A stretch of DNA of 64,000 nucleotides, from assembly GCA_013036095.1 (NCBI GenBank), contig JAAXCW010000001.1, positions 372,001-436,000 of the forward strand. Direction: 5' to 3'. The stretch comes from Vulcanimicrobiota bacterium. GTDB lineage: Bacteria; Vulcanimicrobiota; Vulcanimicrobiia; Vulcanimicrobiales; Vulcanimicrobiaceae. Below the pieces are notes generated by a model. It saw only the letters and a list, made by a program, of their open reading frames with translations, did no database searches and had not been told where the DNA came from. Made by a program: the position numbers and the translations under genes. Each line of letters begins with the position of its first letter. The stretch's first letter is position 1. Of this stretch, positions 53,744 to 61,428 are shown one piece after another.

Positions 53744-54388
53744 CTACACTTCCTCACCTAAAGAACGAGCCCCGTCCCCAAAGTCTTTCCATTCTTCATT
53801 ACCTATCAGCGTCGATCGGATCATTTCGATTTTTTCGCATCCGGAAATCGAGCCGAGAACATCTTTGACGGTTTCGAAGACGCCGGGGTGGACCCAAGGA
53901 CCCAAAGTCACTTTTTTAATGCTCGACATCGGAATGGGCAAATCAAGCGTCGACTTAGTTCCGTTCGATCCGTAAACGATTCGAAACTCGCGTTCATCTT
54001 CAAAACCAAGCCGCTTCAAAAAAGGCAACTGACTGACAGGAGGGTGGTCCGCTTCGCGAACCGCCTTAAGAGGTATGTAACGGACAGTCTTGGCTTTGAC
54101 GCGAGGATGGCTCCGGACAGCCTTGAGAAGCGAGCTGCGGTCGAATGTAATACAGACTCCGCTTGGGCCATTGGCAAAGACGCGCCAGTGATGATACCGT
54201 TCGCCACGTTGAGTGAAGCAGACGGCTAGAACTGATTTCAGGTTCTTCGCTTCTTTATATACGGTCAGGTAGTGCGTGTCGTTGCCATCGTCCCACATTG
54301 ACGGGTCGATTAACGTGATGGCGCGCTTCTTGAGGACGTATATCAATGAGGTCAAGTCGCAATAGCGGCGAAGATAAGATTTGGACAT
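53744..54388 (-). CDS. DUF2971 domain protein
   Basis: 214 residues. LRRYCDLTSLIYVLKKRAITLIDPSMWDDGNDTHYL (W/NDP-like box), CFTQRGERYHHWRVFANGPSGVCITFDRSSLL (the CFS...mW..Ya...G..igF block) and FLKRLGFEDEREFRIVYGS are the family landmarks. DUF2971 proteins are common in phage-defence islands; enzymology unknown. Base composition looks more AT-rich than neighbours. Confidence 0.85.
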   Translation of the reverse strand: MSKSYLRRYCDLTSLIYVLKKRAITLIDPSMWDDGNDTHYLTVYKEAKNLKSVLAVCFTQRGERYHHWRVFANGPSGVCITFDRSSLLKAVRSHPRVKAKTVRYIPLKAVREADHPPVSQLPFLKRLGFEDEREFRIVYGSNGTKSTLDLPIPMSSIKKVTLGPWVHPGVFETVKDVLGSISGCEKIEMIRSTLIGNEEWKDFGDGARSLGEEV

Positions 54389-54600
54389 TGCCTACTCCAA
54401 TAGAGAAACTGCAAGGATTCGGGTTCGGTCCTAACTATCAAGTGATTACCCTAGAAGAACATCGGGTTCGCGTAAGAAACTCACGGCGCACGAAAATTGG
54501 TTCAACAGGGAAACATCGCACCGAAAGCCGCACCGGCGCACGCTACCAAGAAACCAAATCGCAGGAAATTAGCCTTCGGCGTTCGCATAAACACCCGGCC
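54389..54600. other. Divergent gap between DUF2971 and vsr
   Basis: 212 bases. The vsr frame is open here but reads as low-complexity basic sequence without a ribosome site, so I regard it as upstream region; a longer Vsr N terminus is possible. Confidence 0.4.
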
Positions 54601-55092
54601 ATGAAGAAACGCCGCGATCAAAACTTGGCCCGCAAAAATCAAAAACCTACCAAGGCTGCAAGAAGTGAACGCTGGGCGTCAACCAAATTCTCCAGGCAGC
54701 TTTCCGGCCGCCGCTCGCGCGACACTACGCCCGAAATCACACTGCGCCGCGCACTTTACGCCGCTGGCTTCCGTTTCCGAATACATTATAAAATCGGAAG
54801 GCGGTTAACGGCTGATATTATGCTTCCCAAATACCACGTCGCAATCATGGTAGACGGTTGCTTTTGGCACTCGCACTTCTGCCCAAGAGGCCGCCGCACC
54901 AAGCCGATCACCGGCCCGAATGCGGGCGCCTGGCTAAAAAAATTCGCTCGCGTAAAGGAGAGGGAGGCGGAGGCCGCCAGCGGCCTGAGCGGGATGGGCT
55001 ATCGCGTCGTACGCATATGGGAATGCGAGATCACTCAGGACCTCCCATCGGCGCTCTACCGGGCCACCGAGTTCGCCCGCTTGCATTGCTAA
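54601..55092 (+). CDS. vsr: Very short patch repair (Vsr) endonuclease
   Basis: 163 residues from ATG 54601. DTTPEITLRRALYAAGFRFRIHYKIGRRLTADIMLPKYHVAIMVDGCFWHSHFCPRGRRTKPITGPNAGAWLKKFARVKEREAEAA: catalytic Asp in ADIML, His pair in FWHSH, zinc ligands Cys/His in FWHSHFC and IWECE near the end. It nicks T:G mismatches made by deamination of 5-methylcytosine. Near the Dcm and a GHKL ATPase, as in MutL/MORC-type restriction clusters. Confidence 0.93.
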   Translation: MKKRRDQNLARKNQKPTKAARSERWASTKFSRQLSGRRSRDTTPEITLRRALYAAGFRFRIHYKIGRRLTADIMLPKYHVAIMVDGCFWHSHFCPRGRRTKPITGPNAGAWLKKFARVKEREAEAASGLSGMGYRVVRIWECEITQDLPSALYRATEFARLHC

Positions 55093-55181
55093 GCAATATA
55101 ACCAAGGCGGGATAAACTCCCGGCCCGGGCCCATCAGGGTTCGAACCGGCCGACCTATACTCCTACTACTTTCCGGCTCGA

Positions 55182-55231
55182 ATTGCGCCGGCGCGCTATT
55201 TTAACGCCGGCGCTACCGCCGCGGCGCAATT
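55182..55231. repeat. Nested inverted repeat
   Basis: Outer arms AATTGCGCC (55182-55190) and GGCGCAATT (55223-55231), perfect 9 bases. Inside is a second perfect pair GCGCCGGCG/CGCCGGCGC (about 55186-55212). It could form a cruciform just upstream of the extended -10. Confidence 0.75.
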
Positions 55232-55232
55232 A

Positions 55233-55241
55233 TGCTATACT
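55233..55241 (+). promoter_or_regulatory. Extended -10 promoter TGCTATACT
   Basis: TGnTATACT at 55233-55241, no good -35. A GTG is 7 bases downstream (55248), so an mRNA would be leaderless, or the transcript is non-coding. Confidence 0.55.
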
Positions 55242-55247
55242 GGGCAG

Positions 55248-55420
55248 GTGAGCTCTGGCAGCAGCGCCTGGGCTCCTAAAAACCGGAGCCGCGGCTTGGC
55301 GGCTCCGGTTAAGAACGAAAGGCAGGTGAGAGTTCACAGTGCTCAGGCTTAAACACCGTCGCTGGCGCAGCAAACCCAAAACGCCACGCTCCGCCCCGGC
55401 TCTCGCCGGGGCTTCTTCTT
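55248..55420 (+). ncRNA. Putative small RNA or leader with alternative hairpins
   Basis: About 175 bases from the -10 to a terminator-like hairpin (CCCCGGC-TCTC-GCCGGGG followed by CTTCTTCTT). It contains GGCTCC, GGAGCC and a second GGCTCC segment, which can pair in exclusive ways, the main hairpin being ACCGGAGCCGC/GCGGCTCCGGT (about 55284-55311). GGCAGGTGAG occurs twice (55243, 55321). Two tiny reading frames (35 residues from GTG 55248; 27 basic residues from GTG 55340 ending in the terminator) are possible. No match to known RNA families. Confidence 0.45.
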
Positions 55421-55477
55421 AATTACCATCTTGGCGCGCCGCGCGCAAGGGCAAAACCCACGCCCGGCGCTTTCCGA

Positions 55478-57340
55478 CTAAAAATCCATTGCGCGCGAGA
55501 GATCGCTCACGAGCAGCCAGCGCTCTTCTTCCGTAAGGCCATCAAGAAGCCGGTGCGCATCGAGAACCCAGAGAGCGGCCTTGAGGCGCGCCGAAAAGAC
55601 GATATCGCTCTCAACGCCCCCCTTCTTCTTGTTCGGAAGCCCGCCAATAAAAAGCGTATCCGGCGGTAAAGAACTTGGCGGCTCCTCGCTGGATGAGAAC
55701 ACGATCTCAGGGGGCTTCGCGCGCGGCGCGTTGCGCCGGTGCGACCACATGCGCGCCGCAGTCTGCAGCAATATCTCGGCCTCGCGGGTTTCTTCTTGCC
55801 CCTTTTTATCGTATGCGACTGCCTTCTGATCCGCTTTCAGCCGTGAAAATAACCGGGTCATTGAACGGTGCACCCAGTACTCTAGCTGCCGCACCGACGG
55901 ATCCGTTTGCACAAACGATTCCCGGTCAACATTGAGTGCGTTCTCCAGCCCGTGATCGATGAACGCCTCAGCGGAAACCTGCCTGAGGCGAAGATTCTCC
56001 GATGTGCGAAATCCTAAGAACTGAGGGTCAAATAGGGTGCCGCTGGCGCCGGCAATGCGCGCTAAAATTCCGTTATTCTCTTTTGGAATGATCGCATAAG
56101 ACCAAAAGAAATAGCCGGTTAGACGAAGGTCCGCGCCTTCGCGAGTGCTCGTGAAATCACCAACGAACATCTTAGGGCGCGGGAGCAGCCGGCGTGGGTC
56201 CGCGGCAAACTTCTGAAAAACAATAGGCCTGCGCAGTTCGATACCGTCAATATAGATTGAAAAGGGAATGGGCGGTGCCCCCTCTTCTGAAATCCCTAAG
56301 TAGGGACCAATCTTAATGCCAGGAGGCAAGTCTTCAATTTTTTCTGGTGTGCTGTCTCCCCCTAAGCTGTAAAAGTCAATTCCGTCGTCAGCCGTCAACG
56401 AGAACGGATGGCGTTCCACGTACTTCAATGGCGCGCTCAATGAGATTTTCCACAGCATCGCAAGATAATAGTCGAGGGTCTTATCGATCGATGGCGATGC
56501 GGCTGCGGCTTCAGACTGAGTACTCAACGCGTCGACGAGTTTCTTGAATTTCTGAAGCGGGGATGCGCCAGGGGCCCACGGCAAAACTGCCTCGGTCTTC
56601 GGCTCGGCGCGCCCGATATGATACTTCAGCTCGCCTTTCTGGCGCGGCGCATTGGAACGCAATAAATCCCAACGGTCCGAACTGCGCAGAATGTGACGCG
56701 CATCCTCAAGTACGTCATGCAAAACAATCCGCGTGTAATGCTTGTTGACTTCGGCAGGATGAACGCGTTGCCGCTCAACTTTTGCAAAACCCGCAACGTA
56801 GCGCTCACCTCCAGCAGGTTGAACCTGATCGGCATCAAGCCCACTAAGATCCAAATCGACGAAGAACCGGTACGAGGCATCCTCCTGCTTCGATTCTACG
56901 GTCAGGTGTCTCGTTAGGCGCGCCACAGAGTACAGGCCGATCCCCATCTGCCCGATCAGCTTTCGGCCGCCTGGGCTAACGCCTACCGAACGCGTCACGC
57001 CTGCCGCGGAACCGCGCTCGGAGCGCTTGAGTGTCCCACCAACATGGTGCACCAAATATGCGATCGCGGTCTCGGACATCCCGATACCGTCGTCCTCAAT
57101 TTCAATCTTGTCGAAAAAAGGCGGATGCATCGTAATGCGAATCTCGGTCGCATCCGCGTCATAGGAGTTGGAAACCAGCTCGCGCAGCGCAGAAGCGGGC
57201 TCGCGGTACAGGCCAAGGGTGATCCGCTCGAAAACCTGCGGATCGGTCGCGACTTCTGTGGTTACCGAGCCGGATGCAGCGAGTTGTTTTCGGAATTCCT
57301 CATCGGACGCTGCACGCGCCTTAACGCGTTGTGCGGCCAC
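55478..57340 (-). CDS. GHKL ATPase, Hsp90/MutL/MORC-like
   Basis: 620 residues. Bergerat fold: N box ALRELVSNSYDADA (51-64), G1 box EDDGIGMSE (82-90), G2 box LIGQMGIGLYSVARL. Long middle and C-terminal domains unlike HtpG. Such ATPases occur in restriction-modification-type clusters with Dcm methyltransferases and Vsr nucleases, where they may act as MutL/MORC-like clamps. It overlaps the end of the methyltransferase gene by 20 bases, so they are translationally linked. Confidence 0.9.
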   Translation of the reverse strand: MAAQRVKARAASDEEFRKQLAASGSVTTEVATDPQVFERITLGLYREPASALRELVSNSYDADATEIRITMHPPFFDKIEIEDDGIGMSETAIAYLVHHVGGTLKRSERGSAAGVTRSVGVSPGGRKLIGQMGIGLYSVARLTRHLTVESKQEDASYRFFVDLDLSGLDADQVQPAGGERYVAGFAKVERQRVHPAEVNKHYTRIVLHDVLEDARHILRSSDRWDLLRSNAPRQKGELKYHIGRAEPKTEAVLPWAPGASPLQKFKKLVDALSTQSEAAAASPSIDKTLDYYLAMLWKISLSAPLKYVERHPFSLTADDGIDFYSLGGDSTPEKIEDLPPGIKIGPYLGISEEGAPPIPFSIYIDGIELRRPIVFQKFAADPRRLLPRPKMFVGDFTSTREGADLRLTGYFFWSYAIIPKENNGILARIAGASGTLFDPQFLGFRTSENLRLRQVSAEAFIDHGLENALNVDRESFVQTDPSVRQLEYWVHRSMTRLFSRLKADQKAVAYDKKGQEETREAEILLQTAARMWSHRRNAPRAKPPEIVFSSSEEPPSSLPPDTLFIGGLPNKKKGGVESDIVFSARLKAALWVLDAHRLLDGLTEEERWLLVSDLSRAMDF

Positions 57341-58664
57341 GAGGAATCAAACTCTTTCTGATATGACAAGCGATCGCGAAAGCTAAAAGGGGCGGGACTG
57401 CGTTCGCGACTTGCAGCGGCTGGTTCGCACGAGCCCCGAGAAATACATAGTTAACGGGAAAACTCTGGATCGAGGCAGCCTCTCGGACAGACAACGTGCG
57501 GTGGCAAGTTGGATGAACTGGTAGGGCGCGGTGCCCTGCAATTATCGTGTTCGCATATAACCGCGAAAGCCTCCGGTATGACAAGGGGCCGCCGTTGCTT
57601 CGAATCTTCTTAATTTTCTTCAACACTCGCCGAGAATGGCGCATAGTTCCCACGTTCCAAATATAGAAACCATTGCTCAAACGGTACCAGTCACGGGCGC
57701 ATCCGTGTTGCCGGCTCGGTAACCCGCGCAAAACTTCCGTGACCGTTGGCGCCGACGGCAACCGGCTTCGATCTGTCTGTTCACGGTGCGTTGCTGGCGG
57801 AGCTCCTAACGGACGCATAGACTTGCGCCGTCCAAAAAAGAAATACCGCTGACGCTTCTGAGGGACTCCGTAATCAAGAGCTCGCAAAAGATGAACCTCG
57901 ACCTTAAAGTGCTTTCCGAGCTCTGCTTCAACAATCTCTTTGTAGCTCCGGCGGCCGAACTTGCGGTTCATGCCAGGAACATTCTCAATGAGTACTACCT
58001 GCGGCTTCAAGCCACGCGCAATTGCCAACACATGCCTGAACAGATGATGCCGCGGATCTCTTCTTTTGCGAAGTCCGGCGACAGAGTACGACTGACAAGG
58101 TGGACCAGCACATATCGCAGACACGTTGGGCCCCGCCGCACGGCGAACCTGGGCCGCCGTCAGCTTCCCAATATCGGCTTCAATCACCGGAACTCCAGGG
58201 TTATTGAAACGGTATGTTTGAGCGGCGTTGCGATCCATCTCGACAGCGAGGCCGACTCGAAAACCAGCCTTGCGAAAGCCGCTCCCAAGACCGCCGGCAC
58301 CTCCAAAAAGATCAACGACAACCGGGAGTTCGCTCGAACGAATTCTTTGCTTGCCAAGGCCACAAAAAGAAACGAGCGGACATTGTGCACAGCGAGGCTG
58401 AGCGCGGCAGACGCGCCGGCGGTGGAAAAGGAGAGCAGTAAAATCCGCCGGTGCAAAGTGCCGCGCCGCTACTCCGAGCCGCTCAAACATTTGACGCAGA
58501 TCTCTTGCGCCCGATGATGTTCCGCCTTTAGCGGAGCGGCCCTGACCAACGATCTTGTCGAAGTACATTGTTCTGAGCAGCTCATTAACCCGAGATGCGA
58601 CCAGAGGCGCCCGCCGCCCATCGACGAGGCTACGTTTCAAGGCGGTCCTGCGCGAAAGAAACAA
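57321..58664 (-). CDS. dcm: Cytosine-5 DNA methyltransferase with N-terminal Fe-S-like domain
   Basis: 447 residues. C5-MTase core from residue 115: DLFGGAGGLGSGF (motif I), AGPPCQSYSVAG with catalytic Cys190 (IV), ENVPG (VI), QKRQRYFF (VIII) and ANAVPP (X, usual Gly changed to Ala). The first 110 residues carry Cys86-x5-Cys92-x2-Cys95-x5-Cys101 in RRVCRAQPRCAQCPLVSFC, like the C-terminal 4Fe-4S loop of endonuclease III/MutY (C-x6-C-x2-C-x5-C). No HhH-GPD catalytic region was seen. It methylates the island's target and may guide Vsr/GHKL partners. Confidence 0.9.
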   Translation of the reverse strand: MFLSRRTALKRSLVDGRRAPLVASRVNELLRTMYFDKIVGQGRSAKGGTSSGARDLRQMFERLGVAARHFAPADFTALLFHRRRVCRAQPRCAQCPLVSFCGLGKQRIRSSELPVVVDLFGGAGGLGSGFRKAGFRVGLAVEMDRNAAQTYRFNNPGVPVIEADIGKLTAAQVRRAAGPNVSAICAGPPCQSYSVAGLRKRRDPRHHLFRHVLAIARGLKPQVVLIENVPGMNRKFGRRSYKEIVEAELGKHFKVEVHLLRALDYGVPQKRQRYFFFGRRKSMRPLGAPPATHREQTDRSRLPSAPTVTEVLRGLPSRQHGCARDWYRLSNGFYIWNVGTMRHSRRVLKKIKKIRSNGGPLSYRRLSRLYANTIIAGHRALPVHPTCHRTLSVREAASIQSFPVNYVFLGARANQPLQVANAVPPLLAFAIACHIRKSLIPRGRTTR

Positions 58665-58762
58665 GGATGCGGTTTCTGCGCTTGGGCTCGCTATAAGAAA
58701 ACTGCAAACTTTTCACAAGCTCTCTGACTGACGGCCACCTTTAAGATATAGCAGAAAACCCT

Positions 58763-58887
58763 GCGGCTCAGCCCCGAGCCGCGAACTTTATTTAGCGCGT
58801 TTTGTTCGTGTCACCATGTTGGATATCCCGCAACATGCCGGTTGCTTTTTCCTGGAGCCGCCACGGCTCGCCGTGCGAGAGCCGTGG
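58763..58887 (+). promoter_or_regulatory. Hairpin-rich leader of the tandem-HTH gene
   Basis: Three perfect dyads: GCGGCTC/GAGCCGC (58763-58782), CATGTTG/CAACATG (58815-58837) and CCACGGCTC/GAGCCGTGG (58861-58887). The last right arm can instead pair with ACGGCTC at 58888-58894, which abuts the GGGAG ribosome site, so two exclusive structures are possible. Confidence 0.6.
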
Positions 58888-58904
58888 ACGGCTCGGGAGA
58901 AACG

Positions 58905-59600
58905 GTGGCAAGAAGCAAGTCACGATCAACCCATGAACGCCTCGCGGCAGCGTACGAGGCTTATAAGAAATACCGATCGCTTTCAAAGGCCGGAGCATCG
59001 CTCCGCCCTCCCGTCAAGAGAACGCAGATGCAAAACCTCCTTGCTAAAGGCGCAGCGCTTGGGCTTTTCAATTACGCTCCGCGCACAAACGGAAAACCCA
59101 AACGCGTTAACCACGAGCGGATCACAGAAGCCGGTGATCTCTACAGGCGCCTCCGCAGTTTTGCTGCCGCAGGCCGGGCCATGGACCCGCCCGTTGGGAA
59201 AACGCGCGCGAGAAGACTTGTTCAAATCGGAACAGAGCTGGGATTTCTTTCTGCTCCTGAAAGCCGCCGACAGCTACGCAGCGAGGACATCGTGAATGCA
59301 ATACTCGCATCCGGTTCGGTCAAGGCCGCCGCTAAGGATCTACGCATCGGCCTAAAAACTCTGTACGCGAAATTCGGACCAGAGATCGTCGGCCTCTCGG
59401 CCCAAGCTCGGCGCCAGCACGCCAAGACCAGAGTTCTCAACCGCTACAAAAGCACGGCGCGCTCCTTGCGTTATAACCCGCCCGTAACTCCAAAAGCTCT
59501 GGGCGCCGCATTGTATTCCCGTATTTTGGACTTGTGGAAAACGCCGAAAGCATTCCTGATTGAGAACGCGATCGAAGCCGGAAGAAACCCGCTGGCGTGA
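58905..59600 (+). CDS. Tandem helix-turn-helix repeat protein, novel
   Basis: 231 residues from GTG 58905 with GGGAG 5-9 bases upstream (longer frame from 58842 lacks a site). Two copies of an approximately 48-residue unit: 11-58 (ERLAAAYEAYKKYRSLSKAG...PPVKRT..NLLAKGAALGLF) and 71-118 (ERITEAGDLYRRLRSFAAAG...PPVGKT..RLVQIGTELGFL). A Fis-like HTH follows (127-160, GSVKAAAKDLRIGLKTLYAKF). A positively charged C-terminal tail. Probably binds repeated DNA sites. No family recognised. Divergent from the methyltransferase gene. Confidence 0.65.
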   Translation: MARSKSRSTHERLAAAYEAYKKYRSLSKAGASLRPPVKRTQMQNLLAKGAALGLFNYAPRTNGKPKRVNHERITEAGDLYRRLRSFAAAGRAMDPPVGKTRARRLVQIGTELGFLSAPESRRQLRSEDIVNAILASGSVKAAAKDLRIGLKTLYAKFGPEIVGLSAQARRQHAKTRVLNRYKSTARSLRYNPPVTPKALGAALYSRILDLWKTPKAFLIENAIEAGRNPLA

Positions 59601-59658
59601 ATGCACGCCGAACGTAAGTTCGAAAAGCACGTCCGCCGAATCGCCCTTGAACGGCGGC

Positions 59659-61428
59659 TTACGCAATGATTTGAGCGGCGCCCGTGTATTGCTTGCCCGC
59701 TGCGTCCAAACCTGACCGCCAAAATTGAGGATCGCCCAGATAGTCACCGTGGACCCACACCCTCCAAGGGAACGCCGATCCTAGGCGAACGTTATCGCAC
59801 ACCGAGTGTGTCGAAGGCGTAGTCGTGCTCAACAATCGGCTGCCGGGCGCGACACTGGAGCGGTAAGAAACAATTTGGTTAGCGACGAGGTCATGCTCGT
59901 ACCAAAAATTTGCCCAGTAAATACCCACGTGCCCCGTATTGGCCTTCTGAAGAACACTTTTATTTTTGGTAAAAAGATGTCCGTACACGTCATCGCGCCA
60001 GCGCTGCACCGATGCCGAATACGACGGGTTACGAACATCGAAAAAGAACCTGGTTTTTTCAAGCGATGTTCCAAAGGTAATGAGCCCCCGCAGCCGTCGC
60101 CATAACGTTTCGGACATACCCTGCTCTTCGACTAATTCATGGATGTTCATCAAAGCGTCGAGGGCGATAGTGGAGCCGAGGCTGTGCGCGGCGACGAATA
60201 TTTTATCGTAGTATGGTTGAACGACCGGAGGTTCAGTGTCCAAAATGTTCGCTTCTTCTACGTGTACGACCGTCGCCTTTGGGCGCTGATCGTCGGTCGT
60301 GCGTAGCACGCTTAAAATGACGCTCTCGACAGCCTGCACAATACTCTTGCGCAGTTCGAAAAATTTTGCATTTTCATCTTGGGTACAATATATCTGAACG
60401 TCCCCCAGAAAATTGATAAGGAACCCTTGGATAAGTGCCAGTGCGCTCTTTAGCGCTCCCACAGCTGCCACTAATGTGAAAGCCGGAGCGAGCGTCTCGT
60501 ATACCCGGGCTCCCGGGGTTATTGGAAAACCCCAAGCCAAAACGCCAAAGCAAAATATCGACAGTGCGGCAAGCGCCGCCTGCATGTAATAACGCCAGGA
60601 TGTACGCGGGCCTTCGCGGATGCGCGTATCGCCCGTCTTTTTCTGTTTTCGCCTACGCCAAGCTCGCTGCATTTCCATGATAACGCTAAAAATGAGCTGC
60701 CAGAAGGCGTAAGAACCAATCGCGGCGATCAGCAGAACTATCGCGGCTCGAGACCCGAGGCCGTTTACCGCGTTTACGGGGTTTGTAAAAAAGGCGAGAA
60801 ATCCGGGAATGATCTTCCCGCACGGTGTGCCCGCGCTACGTACAGTATCCCAGATTGATTGCATACCGCACGTGACTATTGAGGCATAGAGAAACCACGC
60901 ACGGTCTGCAATCGCAGCAAACAGAATAAGCAACGCGACGATGATGAAAAAGGCGCAAAGCACGTAGCCGATGTCAAAAAGCGTCTTGCGAGGCGATGCA
61001 TACAGCTTTGCAAATCCGTTAAGTGGCGAGAAAAGCGACCGTAACAACCATTGCAAGACGGCCTGTACCGTTGTCTGGTTCTTGTCGATCGGGCTCCAAT
61101 AACCCTCAAAGACATCGTAAAAATGCTCAGTGTTTTCTGGAGTCTCGCCTTCAGGGTAGATCCGCACAGCGGTCGCATGCAAATCCGAAGCTGATGCGTC
61201 GCTGCGGGTGATCACCGGCCAGAGAATGGCCTTGCTCCATGACTTATTTAGGTGTTGCAGCCGGCACAGTTCTTGGCGCAGCCCCTCGGCAAAATCATCT
61301 TGCATCGCGTACCGAGGATGCGGGCAGACGCCATGCACGGCGATGATTGCCGTTTTGTTCTTCAATGCGGCGTCACCGCCGGCTGTGGAAACCGTTCGCA
61401 ATTCGGTTCTTGGCGCGGGTTGCTCCAA
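59659..61428 (-). CDS. Membrane-embedded alpha/beta hydrolase
   Basis: 589 residues (ATG 61428; TTG 61365, overlapping the upstream stop, would give 568). N-terminal strand and oxyanion loop KTAIIAVHGVCPHPRY, then four hydrophobic helices (about 151-173, 225-250, 281-302, 310-340) inserted before the nucleophile elbow KIFVAAHSLGSTIALDAL (Ser416) and LITFGTSLEKTRFFF. Resembles hydrolases that act on lipids or lipid-linked substrates at the inner membrane. Coupled to the preceding membrane-anchored protein gene. Confidence 0.82.
   Translation of the reverse strand: MEQPAPRTELRTVSTAGGDAALKNKTAIIAVHGVCPHPRYAMQDDFAEGLRQELCRLQHLNKSWSKAILWPVITRSDASASDLHATAVRIYPEGETPENTEHFYDVFEGYWSPIDKNQTTVQAVLQWLLRSLFSPLNGFAKLYASPRKTLFDIGYVLCAFFIIVALLILFAAIADRAWFLYASIVTCGMQSIWDTVRSAGTPCGKIIPGFLAFFTNPVNAVNGLGSRAAIVLLIAAIGSYAFWQLIFSVIMEMQRAWRRRKQKKTGDTRIREGPRTSWRYYMQAALAALSIFCFGVLAWGFPITPGARVYETLAPAFTLVAAVGALKSALALIQGFLINFLGDVQIYCTQDENAKFFELRKSIVQAVESVILSVLRTTDDQRPKATVVHVEEANILDTEPPVVQPYYDKIFVAAHSLGSTIALDALMNIHELVEEQGMSETLWRRLRGLITFGTSLEKTRFFFDVRNPSYSASVQRWRDDVYGHLFTKNKSVLQKANTGHVGIYWANFWYEHDLVANQIVSYRSSVAPGSRLLSTTTPSTHSVCDNVRLGSAFPWRVWVHGDYLGDPQFWRSGLDAAGKQYTGAAQIIA

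Noticed and set aside
55093-55180. tRNA-like stretch with GGTTCGAACC
   Set aside because: The T-arm stems do not pair (CAGGG against CGGCC) and no anticodon or acceptor stem could be drawn on either strand. A degenerate tRNA end used as an att site is possible but unsupported.
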